32,755 nucleotides of DNA from Micromonospora chokoriensis (GTDB lineage: Bacteria; Actinomycetota; Actinomycetes; Mycobacteriales; Micromonosporaceae), in the NCBI RefSeq assembly GCF_000718555.1, contig NZ_JOAN01000034.1:1-32755 (forward strand), read 5' to 3'. Positions 22,458-30,621 of the stretch are shown here, in pieces (position 1 is the stretch's first letter; each line of letters starts with the position of its first letter). A program made the position numbers and the translations under genes. The notes beneath the pieces are model-generated. The model worked only from the letters and a program-made list of their open reading frames with translations. It was not told where the DNA came from and did not search any database.

Positions 22458-24526
22458 CAAGAGCTGTCGACCGCGTCTCTGGTGCCCTCAGCCTTCCCGT
22501 AGGAGGTTGGACAGGAAGGTGGTATGACGACGGCCACCATGTCCTCGACACCGCATCCGCAGCTGCCGGTGCCCATACCCGGGACGACATCACATCCGAC
22601 GATCTCGATGCGCTGGCGACGCTGGAGAAGCCGTTGACGGACGCCTGCGCGTCAGGCATGTGGACTCGGTTAGCGTCGTGCCAGTTGCTCGCCAGCCACG
22701 ACGACGAGACCCTCCAACTGCAGCAACGCGAGCAGGTGCTGAAGCAGCACATCGGCTCGATCGCGCGCGTGTGCAGTCGGTTCATCACACGCCTTGGCGA
22801 ACGGGTGGAACTCCTGCCTGTCGCACGCGTAAAACGCCCCGCTCGCCGGGCGATAGATCGGCTGGCCGGGCACACCGAGGACTGGGCGGCTCGCACCCTG
22901 GCCGGACCGATCCCGCGCCGAGCACTGGCTGTCACACGGATCGAAGACGCCGACCTGTATGAGAACCGAATGGTCGTTGAGTTGATCCACCCGATCCTCG
23001 ACGGCGACCTCCGCAGCCGGATCAACCTTCTTCGCCGTCTGAAGCAGGACCTCGCAGACCTCGAACGCGCTCGGCACGAAGGTACGCGCCTGCGGCTGGA
23101 CCGCCTCTACGGGTTCTGGGGCGCCGAGGCGATCAACGCGAGTAACGCCACCGGTCAGGCGACACAGACGTTGCGTGCGCTGGAGGAACTGCTCACCCGA
23201 GTCCAGACCCTACGAGGCAGCGAACTCGCGACCCTCCTCCGCGGGCGACGCACTGGGCAGCGCTCGCTCAGGCGGACCAATGTCACGGACAACGACCGGC
23301 ACTACCACGCGGCGGGGATCGTGTGGCGAGAGTACGAGCGCCCAGAAACCAAACGCGAGTCGACCGACGCCCGCCACAAACGGCTTGGCGCCCGTCACCG
23401 CATCTTCGACGACTACGTCATGGGCCTCATCGCCCGTTCGCTCGACAACCTCGCATGCGTTCCCACCCCCGACCAGATACCTCTGCCCGATCAGCCCGCC
23501 TCACTCGACGGCCCTTGGGGACCGGTGATCGTTCACCGCGAGCACACCGGCGTGACCATCGTCGAGTCTGCCGGTGTCCGTACGCGGTTCGTTCCGCTGC
23601 TCGACCTTCTGTCCCCTGATGCTGATGAGTCTGAGGTTCGCGAGCGCTGGGGGAGTCTGCCAAGCACCAGCGAGGGCCAGACGGTTGTCGTCTACCTCGC
23701 GTCATCGGAGCATGTCCGGGGCGTCGTACCTGATCTCTCGCTTCCGGCACTCTCCAGCGGACCCGACGGACAGCACGGGCGCTCGGCGGTCGTCGGCGTC
23801 CCCGTCTCTCCCCTCGAGACCACCAGCCTCGAGCGAGTTGCACGAGCGGTCTCGATCGCCGCCCTGGAGCCTGCCCTCGCCGCCTACCCGACCGACATCC
23901 GTGTACGTCGCGGAAAGCTGCCCCGCCGGTTGGTCGATCACCTCTGGGGATCCAAGATCGCCCAAGATGGCCTACCACCACTTCTTGATCGCCCGGACGT
24001 GGATCACATCAGATTGCGCCGGCCACTCACAGCCATCGAACAGAGCAGGCTGGAGGGTGTTCTCGATGCCCTGCAGCAGCGGACGACAGCCAGGAGGGGT
24101 TGGGAACGAGACATCGCGACGGAGATCACGCAGCTTCGTGAAGCTCTTGAGGCAGCGGCGAAGCAGGTGCGGCGCCTTCTGCGCTGCCCTGGCTGCGGCG
24201 TAGCTGCTGGTCCGGAGCAAGTAACCCGATCGAGCGACATCCTTTCGATCACCTGTCGAAGCTGCAACTTCAGGTGGGGACACGAGAGGTGTGGCATCTG
24301 CCAGGCGCGGATAGCGATCCTTGAACCCACCCACGACCTGCCAAGTCCAGAAGTCAGTGGCATCGGGTGGGTCGAACGCATCTTCGGACGTGACGCACTC
24401 GCGTCTCCATGCTGGGCCCGAACCGTTCCAAAGCGGTACGTCTGCCCGTCATGCGGTGCATGCCCGATCAGCGATCATTCAGAAGGTAAGGCGTGTTCCC
24501 GATGCCATGGCGCCAAAGGCACCTGA
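22454..24526 (+). CDS. DUF2357-like protein with Cys-rich C-terminus
   Basis: This 690-residue protein is the probable partner of the McrB-like ATPase. Residues about 95-190, with GERVELLPVARVKRPARRA and EDADLYENRMVVELIHPIL, match the DUF2357 type found with McrB-like ATPases in restriction-like systems, where an N-terminal interaction domain is often followed by a nuclease. I do not see a clear PD-(D/E)xK nuclease motif here. The middle is unrecognised. The C-terminus is packed with zinc-binding pairs: CPGC, CRSC, CGIC, CPSC and CSRC from about residue 578 on, suggesting two or more zinc ribbons for nucleic-acid or protein binding. The start at 22454 overlaps the previous stop as ATGA. Family assignment by motif is moderate; the zinc ribbons are certain. 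Confidence 0.82.
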   Translation: MTRAVDRVSGALSLPVGGWTGRWYDDGHHVLDTASAAAGAHTRDDITSDDLDALATLEKPLTDACASGMWTRLASCQLLASHDDETLQLQQREQVLKQHIGSIARVCSRFITRLGERVELLPVARVKRPARRAIDRLAGHTEDWAARTLAGPIPRRALAVTRIEDADLYENRMVVELIHPILDGDLRSRINLLRRLKQDLADLERARHEGTRLRLDRLYGFWGAEAINASNATGQATQTLRALEELLTRVQTLRGSELATLLRGRRTGQRSLRRTNVTDNDRHYHAAGIVWREYERPETKRESTDARHKRLGARHRIFDDYVMGLIARSLDNLACVPTPDQIPLPDQPASLDGPWGPVIVHREHTGVTIVESAGVRTRFVPLLDLLSPDADESEVRERWGSLPSTSEGQTVVVYLASSEHVRGVVPDLSLPALSSGPDGQHGRSAVVGVPVSPLETTSLERVARAVSIAALEPALAAYPTDIRVRRGKLPRRLVDHLWGSKIAQDGLPPLLDRPDVDHIRLRRPLTAIEQSRLEGVLDALQQRTTARRGWERDIATEITQLREALEAAAKQVRRLLRCPGCGVAAGPEQVTRSSDILSITCRSCNFRWGHERCGICQARIAILEPTHDLPSPEVSGIGWVERIFGRDALASPCWARTVPKRYVCPSCGACPISDHSEGKACSRCHGAKGT

Positions 24527-24657
24527 ACCCCCAGGACCCCGGCGTTGTTCCGTGTTTGGCTCCGTCCTGAAACGCCATGACTGGGAGTTGCCTAGCGGAC
24601 GAGCACCGGGAGTCGGCGTTCACGCCGCAGGCACGTGACCGGAGCCCGTATCACTGT

Positions 24658-26289
24658 TCAGCCCTGAAGATCGCGCCGCTGGTAGCCCATGACACCGGCC
24701 ACGCACAGGGCGACGCCCAGCGTGGCCATGATCAGCGTGCTGGTCCAGTCAACCGCGGTGAGTGGGACCGGCGCCAGGTGGGCGAACGGAGAGAGTTCGC
24801 GAACCCCGGCGGGTGCGCCGACGCTATCGGCGATCACCAGGAGCAGAAACCCGCCGGTCGCGGGCAATGATCCAGCAAAGGCCGCCGCCCGCGGCGCCCA
24901 GCCGGCGGCGAGGATGGCCGCGCCGAGACTGAGCAGCACGACCGGCAGCGTGTTCCAGGCCCCACCCAATGCCGCCAGCCAGCTGAGATCACCTCCGGTC
25001 GCGGTGATGCCCGCCCAGACGGCGAACCCGGCGACACTCACCAAGGCGATCGCGCCTCCAGCCGTCGCGGCGATCTCAGCGGCGAGCAGCCGGATCCGGG
25101 TGACCGGTTGAGCGGTCAGCAGCGTGAGATTGCGGCTGTTCTCAGCGGCGACGAGAGCGGACACGCGGACCGCCGCGAACCCGCCGACAGGCAATGCCAG
25201 CAGCGCGAACAGGGTCGCGGCGAACCCCTCGACCGCACCGAGCGCGGTGAACCCGGCTCGCGCCGCCTCCTCGGCGAGGGCCGGATTGTCGGCCAGGAAC
25301 TCGGTGACCGACACCGTGGTGAAGCCGATGAGCAGGTAGTAGGCGCCGATGCCCACAGCCCAGCCGGTGAGGGGCCGCAGCATGCGCCGCACCGCGAACG
25401 CTCCCACGCCGGACAGAAGCATCAGCCGTGGGCGGCGACCAGCAACGACCGCGATCAGGCCGCCACGGACATCACGGCGGCCGGCAGCGACAACCGCGAT
25501 GACGGCCAGCAGCACGGCCGCGGCCAGCAGAACCAGCAGCGGCAGGATCCGGTTGCGCGCGTACGGTTCGCTGAGAGCAAGCAGCCCAAACGGTGACAGC
25601 CAGCGCAACCACCCAAGTCCGGTGAGGCCATCGCCGACCATGCGCATCAGCAGGGCGGTACCGAGCACTGCCACGGCGGTTCCGGTCGCGGCCGCCCGGG
25701 TTGGGAACACCTGCGCGGCCAGCCCGGCGACGGCGACGAAGAACAACCCGAGCACACCGACACCGGCGCCGTGCACGGCGGCGCCGGCCGTGTCCGTACC
25801 GGCCAGCAGCAACACCACGGCCACGGCGACGCCCGCGGCGGCCGGGACGATCACGACGGCGGCCAGATGGCGGGCCACCACCTCTCGCAGCGGTGCCCGC
25901 CCCGCCAGCAGCACGTCCCACCGGCCGGCGTCCTCCTCACCCCGGGTGATGCGGGTGGTGGCCAGGATCGCCCAGGCAGCGAGCAGGACAGCGAGAAAGG
26001 TGCCGAGCCGCCACACCGTGAATCCGCCAGCCTGATCGAGCGCGATCGGTTCGCCGAACAGGGTCCGGATGGCGGGGTTGGCGGCGAGCGCGGCAATGCT
26101 GCCAGCGGCGGCGGGATCCGCCATGACACTGGTGTACGTGCTCGCGACGAGCGCCGGCAGGGCAGCGACGAGCACCAGCACGATCAGGCCGCTGCGGCGT
26201 AGCTGGCGTACTGCCAGCCTGGTAACGGCTCTCCCAGGGCTGGCCGGCACGCTGAATCCGATGGCCGACGGGACGGTCCTGGTGATCAT
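24658..26289 (-). CDS. ABC exporter permease (ABC-2 type)
   Basis: This 543-residue membrane protein has about twelve hydrophobic segments in two similar halves, beginning with LIVLVLVAALPALVA near residue 35. The layout matches the large fused permeases of actinomycete exporters that pair with an ATP-binding protein and often carry drugs or antibiotics. A 'RITRGEEDAGRWDVLLAGR' loop follows the second helix, a segment common in these permeases. The start at 26289 overlaps the ATPase stop by 4 bp. It converges with the seven-gene operon, whose last stop is 131 bp away. The exported compound is unknown. Confidence 0.9.
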   Translation of the reverse strand: MITRTVPSAIGFSVPASPGRAVTRLAVRQLRRSGLIVLVLVAALPALVASTYTSVMADPAAAGSIAALAANPAIRTLFGEPIALDQAGGFTVWRLGTFLAVLLAAWAILATTRITRGEEDAGRWDVLLAGRAPLREVVARHLAAVVIVPAAAGVAVAVVLLLAGTDTAGAAVHGAGVGVLGLFFVAVAGLAAQVFPTRAAATGTAVAVLGTALLMRMVGDGLTGLGWLRWLSPFGLLALSEPYARNRILPLLVLLAAAVLLAVIAVVAAGRRDVRGGLIAVVAGRRPRLMLLSGVGAFAVRRMLRPLTGWAVGIGAYYLLIGFTTVSVTEFLADNPALAEEAARAGFTALGAVEGFAATLFALLALPVGGFAAVRVSALVAAENSRNLTLLTAQPVTRIRLLAAEIAATAGGAIALVSVAGFAVWAGITATGGDLSWLAALGGAWNTLPVVLLSLGAAILAAGWAPRAAAFAGSLPATGGFLLLVIADSVGAPAGVRELSPFAHLAPVPLTAVDWTSTLIMATLGVALCVAGVMGYQRRDLQG

Positions 26290-27185
26290 CGGGTGCTCTC
26301 GGCGGCGCCGTAGTAGTCGAGGAAGATCTCTTCGAGGTTCGGTTCGCGGATTGCCAACGCGGTGACCTCGGCGGCGGCGAGCGCCCGCAACGCCGGTGCC
26401 GGCGGCCCGATGAGCGAGAACCGTAGCCGCCCGGGGCTGACCTGCTCGACCGTCTCGACGCCAGGGACCAGATCAAGACCTGGCGGGGGTACGCCGATGT
26501 ACGACACGGTCACCTCGGCGCGATGCAGACCCCTCAGCTGTTCGATGGTGGCGATCTCGACGAGTCGGCCGGCCCGCAGGATCGCGACACGGTCACAGAT
26601 CGCCTCGACCTCGGCCAGTTGGTGCGAGCTGAGGAACACCGTCTGCCCTCGGTCACGAGCTTCGGCGACAGCGAGTCGGAACTCGCGCTCCATCAGCGGA
26701 TCGAGGCCGCTGGTCGGCTCGTCCAGCACCAGCAACGGCGCCCGGGTCGCGAACGCCGCGACGAGCGCGACCTTCTGCCGGTTCCCCGTCGAGTAGGCAC
26801 GGGCCGGCTTGCTGGTATCCAGCGTGAATCGTTGCACCAGTTCATCGCGGTACGCCAGATCGACGCCCGGCCCGGTACACGCCTGCAGGTGCAGGATCTC
26901 CGCGCCGGTCAACTGCGGCCACAACGCCACATCTGCCGGCACGTACGCCAGCGACCGATGCGCTCGGGCGACATCCGCCGCGTCGCTGTCGAACACCCAG
27001 GCACGCCCCGCCGTGGGGCGGACCTGCCCCAGCAGCAGGCGGATGGTGGTGGACTTACCGGCGCCGTTGGGGCCGAGAAACCCGAACACCTCACCAGCCG
27101 GCACTTCGAGGCACAGGTCGTCGAGAGCGGTGATCCGGCCGTAGCGCTTGGTCAGATTGATAGCACGCAACGCGAGATCGTTCAT
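26286..27185 (-). CDS. ABC exporter ATP-binding protein
   Basis: This 299-residue cytoplasmic ATPase energises the permease encoded next. It has Walker A GPNGAGKS, Walker B LLVLDEPTSGLDP and the H-loop FLSSHQLAEVE. The signature motif reads STGNRQK rather than LSGGQ, a variant common in the DrrA-like exporters of actinomycetes. The C-terminal 80 residues (REPNLEEIFLDYYG) are also typical of that group. I chose the ATG at 27185 because the family start MNDLALRAINLTKRYG lies there; the longer frame adds unrelated sequence. GAGG lies upstream. With the permease it forms a two-gene operon. Confidence 0.95.
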   Translation of the reverse strand: MNDLALRAINLTKRYGRITALDDLCLEVPAGEVFGFLGPNGAGKSTTIRLLLGQVRPTAGRAWVFDSDAADVARAHRSLAYVPADVALWPQLTGAEILHLQACTGPGVDLAYRDELVQRFTLDTSKPARAYSTGNRQKVALVAAFATRAPLLVLDEPTSGLDPLMEREFRLAVAEARDRGQTVFLSSHQLAEVEAICDRVAILRAGRLVEIATIEQLRGLHRAEVTVSYIGVPPPGLDLVPGVETVEQVSPGRLRFSLIGPPAPALRALAAAEVTALAIREPNLEEIFLDYYGAAESTR

Positions 27186-27499
27186 GGCGGAAGTCCTCAC
27201 CAGCCGACACGGATATGACCGCCGACCAGACTTCCCGGCACACCAGATCCCACCGTACTCCCGCATTCACCCGGCAGGAAGCCGTCACGCAGACACTCAG
27301 GACCGTGCGGGGCGCTCAACGTTGATCCTGGGACCCGCTGCTTCTCCAACCGCGCAGTCCGCTCGATCGGCCTCACGATCGCCCGGAGGCGGCGACATGC
27401 CGACCCCTCTCGCAGCTCGCCATCCCCGCAACACAAGCCCGGGAGCCTGCCGATCCACCGCACGTGCGAAGCTCCAGTCAGGCAAGGGCGGCTGGAGTA
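27186..27499. other. Intergenic region upstream of ABC operon
   Basis: About 310 bp with no gene recognised. It should contain the promoter of the leftward ABC operon. Two CGATCG palindromes lie at 27364-27369 and 27376-27381, six bases apart, but they are about 180 bp from the ATPase start and may be chance. I see no clear terminator for the deaminase gene. Confidence 0.45.
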
Positions 27500-27964
27500 C
27501 TAGATGTCCAGGTTCAGGACCGCGGCGTTGACCGCCAGCACATCACCGCTGAGATCCGGTATCTCGACGACCTCGACACCCGCCTGCCGCAGCAGTTGCA
27601 CTCCAACGCACCGGACGAAGAGGGGCGGTTCCCGCAGGGCGAGCACCACCCGGGAGATACCCGAGCTGACAATCATTTCGGTGCACGTGACGGGGTAGGA
27701 CCGCCGGCTGCTGCACGGTTCCATCGAGGTGTACAGCGTGCTGCCCGTGGGCACCGGCCCGATTGGCCCGAGCTTCGTCAGGGCGACCTGCTCTGCATGG
27801 GCTGCCGGGGAGTCCTCCCGGGAGTACCCGGTGGCGAGTTCACGGCCGGACGGGTCGACGAGAACCGCGCCCACCGCGTACGCGTTCATGGTCGGGGGGC
27901 ATCGTCGGGATAGCTCGACTGCCTTTTGTAACCATCGGCGGTCCTGTTCCTGCTGCTTGGACAT
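27500..27964 (-). CDS. Cytidine/deoxycytidylate deaminase-like protein
   Basis: This 154-residue protein is a zinc-dependent deaminase of the RibD/dCMP-deaminase type. The site is complete: H56-A-E58 (HAE, with E58 as proton shuttle) and C84 and C94 (EPCSSRRSYPVTC), the second pair spaced by nine residues as in the family members that have a long PC-x8-C variant. An alpha-beta-alpha core with TGYSRED, TLYTSMEPC and VVLALREPP follows. The substrate is unknown; riboflavin-pathway and nucleotide-related substrates are both known for this fold. The ATG at 27964 has GGGAGG upstream. A relic of an oxygenase gene ends 37 bp ahead, so the two may once have been one transcript. Confidence 0.88.
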   Translation of the reverse strand: MSKQQEQDRRWLQKAVELSRRCPPTMNAYAVGAVLVDPSGRELATGYSREDSPAAHAEQVALTKLGPIGPVPTGSTLYTSMEPCSSRRSYPVTCTEMIVSSGISRVVLALREPPLFVRCVGVQLLRQAGVEVVEIPDLSGDVLAVNAAVLNLDI

Positions 27965-28001
27965 GCGCTGCCTGTCCTCCCGTGCGGTGGCCGACCGATG
28001 A

Positions 28002-28222
28002 TCAGGCGAGATCCAGCCGCTTGATGCGGTACATCGTGCGTTCGAACAACGCGTCCGCGGTAAGGGTCGGGTAACGAGGTGGAGAGGTCTCCCACTCTGG
28101 CAGGTGCATCGGGCTGAGGATCGTCCACGGGGTTGGGTGACAGAACTGCACGATGGAAACCGGCCGCCGCTCTGTCCCGCCTCCGCCACGACACGGTGTA
28201 CCGCCGCTTTGGCGCGAAGCCG
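28002..28222 (-). pseudogene. Fragment of an IPNS-like 2OG-Fe(II) oxygenase
   Basis: The minus strand shows the last third of a non-haem iron, 2-oxoglutarate-dependent oxygenase like isopenicillin N synthase. AKAAVHRVVAEAG carries the iron-ligand histidine of the usual 'STVHRVV' motif, and after a frameshift near 28180 it continues GGTERRPVSIVQF, then PWTILSPMHLPEWE, PRYPTLTADALFERTMYR and a stop at 28002. An in-frame stop lies just upstream, at 28214-28222, and nothing of the N-terminal two thirds is left. The product would have no active site, so it is a pseudogene. The parent would be an oxidase of a small-molecule pathway. Confidence 0.7.
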
Positions 28223-28415
28223 CTAGCCTCGGCGACGCCGTGACGCCAGGTCTGCGGCCGCGGCCTGCCAGTTCGGATAGCCGAACGTAAATCCAGCATC
28301 AGAGAGCCGCCCCGGGGTGACCCGCCGGCTCTTCAGTAGCAGTTCGGTGTCCGAACGCATCGCGAACGCGCCGACCTCAGCCATCAACCTGGTGGCCGGC
28401 AGGCCAACCGGTCGC
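28223..28415 (-). pseudogene. C-terminal fragment of TIGR01777-type epimerase
   Basis: The minus strand, ending at a stop at 28223, reads VGLPATRLMAEVGAFAMRSD, then ELLLKSRRVTPGRLSDAGF and TFGYPNWQAAAADL. This is the characteristic end (DUF1731) of the NAD-dependent epimerase/dehydratase family TIGR01777: the lysine/arginine-rich helix and 'P-x-L-x-x-A-G-F-x-F' strand. About 55-60 residues remain, without the Rossmann fold. The fragment adjoins the oxygenase relic on one side and the SARP relic, on the other strand, on the other. Confidence 0.7.
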
Positions 28416-28429
28416 GGCCACCGGCTGCA

Positions 28430-28690
28430 GCAGTGGCCTTGCCGCGGCCTCGAGCCGGATGACGCTCGAGCTCGAACGCGGCAACCACGTCGCTGTCCTG
28501 CCCGACCTGGCCGCGCTGGCGCAGGCGTACCCCCTGCGGGACTGGCTGCACGGCGAGCTGGCATTCGCGCTGTGCCGCAACGGACGCGTGACCGCCGCGC
28601 CCTCGAGGCGCTCGACCGGGCGCACCGGATGCTCGTCGAGCAGTTCGGACTCGGACTCAGCCAAGAACTCCGGCTGTGTGCCAGCAGGTC
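28430..28690 (+). pseudogene. Fragment of AfsR/SARP BTAD regulator
   Basis: The plus strand carries part of a bacterial transcriptional activator domain, the tetratricopeptide-like half of AfsR/SARP regulators: LELERGNHVAVLPDLAALAQ followed by YPLRDWLHGELAFALCRNGR, then a frameshift after the RVTAA segment (near 28598) and LEALDRAHRMLVEQFGL and LSQELRL. The DNA-binding winged helix that should precede it is missing, as is any ATPase. It is a dead remnant. Its presence, with the oxygenase and epimerase relics, suggests a decayed secondary-metabolite locus. Confidence 0.75.
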
Positions 28691-28867
28691 CCCACCGAGT
28701 CGCGGCAGCTCCAGTCGGTCCGCTCGCTCCTCGCCCGACGGGTCCGCGGTGCCCACGCCGACGGCGTTGGCGGCAAGACAGCGCGCGGATGACCTGACGA
28801 TGCGGCCGCGATGCGGCGACGCCGAAGGATCACCCCGACGACATGCAGCACGGTTGAGGAGGACAGG

Positions 28868-29359
28868 ATGAAGGTAGGGAAGGTCCGGAAGCATCGCCTG
28901 GTGCGGACGCTGATCGCCCTAGTGGCGTTCATGGGACTCGGCGTGGTCACCGCGGCAGTACCGGCGTCGTCGGCGCTGGCCGCGTGTTCGGGCGCCAGCT
29001 GTCACAACGTCAATCCCAACGGCCAGTGCAGCGGCACCCGGTACGGCTGGACCGGCGGCGGCTACGACAGCGGACTCGGCATCGTCGTCGTGAAGTCGTC
29101 CGGCTGCAGAGCGGCCTGGGCACGCCTGCAGAACGACCAGTACCTCCGCTACAACGGTGGGACGTTCACCGTGCGCATCGAGCGCCGGGTGTGGTCGTCC
29201 TACGGCTACTGGTACGCCGGCAGCCTCAGCAAGCAGTTCCCCTCCACCAACGGCGGGGTCTGGACCAACATGCTCGAGGATCTCGACTCCTGGGACGAGC
29301 ACCAGGCATGCTTCAACTTCATGGGCGGCGCCTGGACCTGTACCCCCTGGATCAGCTGA
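28868..29359 (+). CDS. Secreted DUF2690-like protein
   Basis: This 163-residue protein has a Sec signal peptide: a basic N-terminus (MKVGKVRKHRLVR), the hydrophobic core TLIALVAFMGLGVVTAAV and a likely cleavage site after ASSALA (residue 37). The mature part, CSGASCHNVNPNGQC with SGCRAAWARLQ, resembles DUF2690, small secreted cysteine-rich domains of actinomycetes. About five cysteines (CSGASC, QC, GC, AC, TC) could make disulfides. Function is unknown. GAGGAGGACAG precedes the ATG at 28868. A strong terminator lies just after the stop, so it is probably monocistronic. Confidence 0.83.
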   Translation: MKVGKVRKHRLVRTLIALVAFMGLGVVTAAVPASSALAACSGASCHNVNPNGQCSGTRYGWTGGGYDSGLGIVVVKSSGCRAAWARLQNDQYLRYNGGTFTVRIERRVWSSYGYWYAGSLSKQFPSTNGGVWTNMLEDLDSWDEHQACFNFMGGAWTCTPWIS

Positions 29360-29373
29360 TCAGCAGGCGGACG

Positions 29374-29408
29374 TCAGGGTCCCCCGGCGGCGGCGCGGGG
29401 GGCCCTGA
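29374..29408 (+). terminator. Terminator after DUF2690-like gene
   Basis: TCAGGGTCCCCC (29374-29385) pairs with GGGGGGCCCTGA (29397-29408) over 12 bp with one G-T pair and an 11-nt loop, 15 bp after the stop codon at 29359. There is no T-tract, as is common for high-GC terminators. Confidence 0.75.
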
Positions 29409-29733
29409 GATCCGTCATCCGCCGGCGCGGTAGGAACGGCCACCATCATCGAGGCGTCGCATGCGCGCTGACGTCGCCATGGCCGGGCGCTCCCGACTGA
29501 CGACCGGGACCTTCGTGGCTGAACTCTTCGGGCCGTGGCCCCTACATCGCCAGGCGGCGCATGCCGCTGATCGGGCTCCTCGACGCCGTAACCGCTTGGG
29601 GCACGCGGATCGGCCTGCAGCAGCGAGCGACCGATCTCGATACAGCGATCGACAAGAGCTTCACGATCACCGCGCCGATGGACGAACAGCCGATCCGATA
29701 GCGCTGTCATCGGATTCCCGCGCCAGGCCTCGA
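29409..29733. other. Possible short relic, otherwise no gene
   Basis: About 325 bp. The best candidate is a plus-strand frame from an ATG at 29561 to a TAG at 29701 (46 residues, for example LLDAVTAWGTRIGLQQRATD), open upstream to about 29520. It reads like the end of a protein but has no good ribosome binding site or recognised family. I would call it a relic or chance. Confidence 0.35.
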
Positions 29734-30078
29734 TCAGGTTGGGCTTCCGGCTCGGCTTGCTTCCAGGCCCTCGGCGCGGCGGGTGGGGTTAGCCGCGATG
29801 TCATCCCAATCGGGGCCGTGCAGCCAGAGGCTCTGCGCAGCTTCTCTCAGCAGCGCCGGCTCATCGGGACACTGCAGAAGGTCCAGCCGATAGGCCAGGT
29901 TCCGTACCCAGACCGGCAAGAGGCCGTCGACCACCTGTGGGCACAGCTCGCGCAGCATGGCGAGGATCGATTCCGCATCAGCGAAGGTGAGTTCCTCGAT
30001 GAAGTAGCGATCGTCGTGATCAGAGCTGCATCGCGGCGGATCCCGCAGCCGCATTCGGTCGATTGGGGAACCGCTCAC
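29734..30078 (-). CDS. Small hypothetical protein
   Basis: This 114-residue protein is acidic and helical, with DRYFIEELTFADAESILAML, ELCPQVVDGLLPVWVRNLAY and AAQSLWLHGPDWDDIAA blocks that look like a conserved protein rather than a shadow frame. No cysteine pairs, signal or membrane segments are visible. Codon usage is typical of the genome. The GTG at 30078 is the longest start, but the conserved-looking part begins near residue 22, and the ATG nine codons in (30054) is an alternative; neither has a strong ribosome binding site. I do not recognise the family. It stands alone, between a terminator-bounded gene and a VOC gene on the other strand. Confidence 0.6.
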   Translation of the reverse strand: MSGSPIDRMRLRDPPRCSSDHDDRYFIEELTFADAESILAMLRELCPQVVDGLLPVWVRNLAYRLDLLQCPDEPALLREAAQSLWLHGPDWDDIAANPTRRAEGLEASRAGSPT

Positions 30079-30228
30079 GATCGCCGCGCCTAGTCAGCGG
30101 CTGATCAGCGTGCTCGATCAACGTGTTGTGCGTTAGGTTACGTCGTTCAGTGTCGAGCGCGCCGTCGTGCTGGTCGTCGTATCGGTGCGGTCGCCTAGCA
30201 CCCGCTGGCTTGGACCACAGGAGGCGAC

Positions 30229-30621
30229 ATGTCCGACGACATCAGGCTCAGCGCGGTCACCCTGGACTGCCCGGACGCCGTCGGCTTGGCGGAGTTCTAC
30301 GCCAGCATCACCGGCGGAACCCTGACACATGCCGGGGACGGCTGGGCATGCGTGCTGAGCCCGGCCGGGCGGATCAACTTCCAGACTGTGCCCGGATACA
30401 TCCCACCCACCTGGCCCGACCCCACCTCTTCGATCATGATGCATCTCGACTTCATGGTCGTGGACCGAGACGCCGCCGAGGCCCGCGTGCTTGCTGCCGG
30501 AGCAACAAAGTACGACTTCCAGCCCAACAGCGAACAGTGTTACGTCTACGCCGACCCGGCTGGCCACCCGTTCTGCCTGACCACCTGGGAGGCCACGGCT
30601 ACACCAATTCAGCTCGGCTGA
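30229..30621 (+). CDS. VOC (glyoxalase-like) family protein
   Basis: This 130-residue protein has the paired beta-alpha-beta-beta-beta layout of the vicinal oxygen chelate superfamily. The opening DIRLSAVTLDCPDAVGLAEF and the closing block AGATKYDFQPNSEQCYVYAD with PAGHPFCLTTWE are typical of the single-domain VOC proteins found widely in actinomycetes. Metal ligands of glyoxalase I cannot all be placed, so it may be a binding or resistance-type protein rather than an enzyme. AGGAGG with seven bases to the ATG at 30229 fixes the start. It is probably monocistronic. Confidence 0.87.
   Translation: MSDDIRLSAVTLDCPDAVGLAEFYASITGGTLTHAGDGWACVLSPAGRINFQTVPGYIPPTWPDPTSSIMMHLDFMVVDRDAAEARVLAAGATKYDFQPNSEQCYVYADPAGHPFCLTTWEATATPIQLG

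Noticed and set aside
12740..24526. CRISPR, BREX or DISARM identity for the seven-gene cluster
   Set aside because: No repeat array, no methyltransferase, no PglZ and no DUF1998-type helicase are encoded, so those systems do not fit.
27364..27381. Two CGATCG palindromes six bases apart
   Set aside because: They are about 180 bp from any start codon, and CGATCG is common in high-GC genomes.
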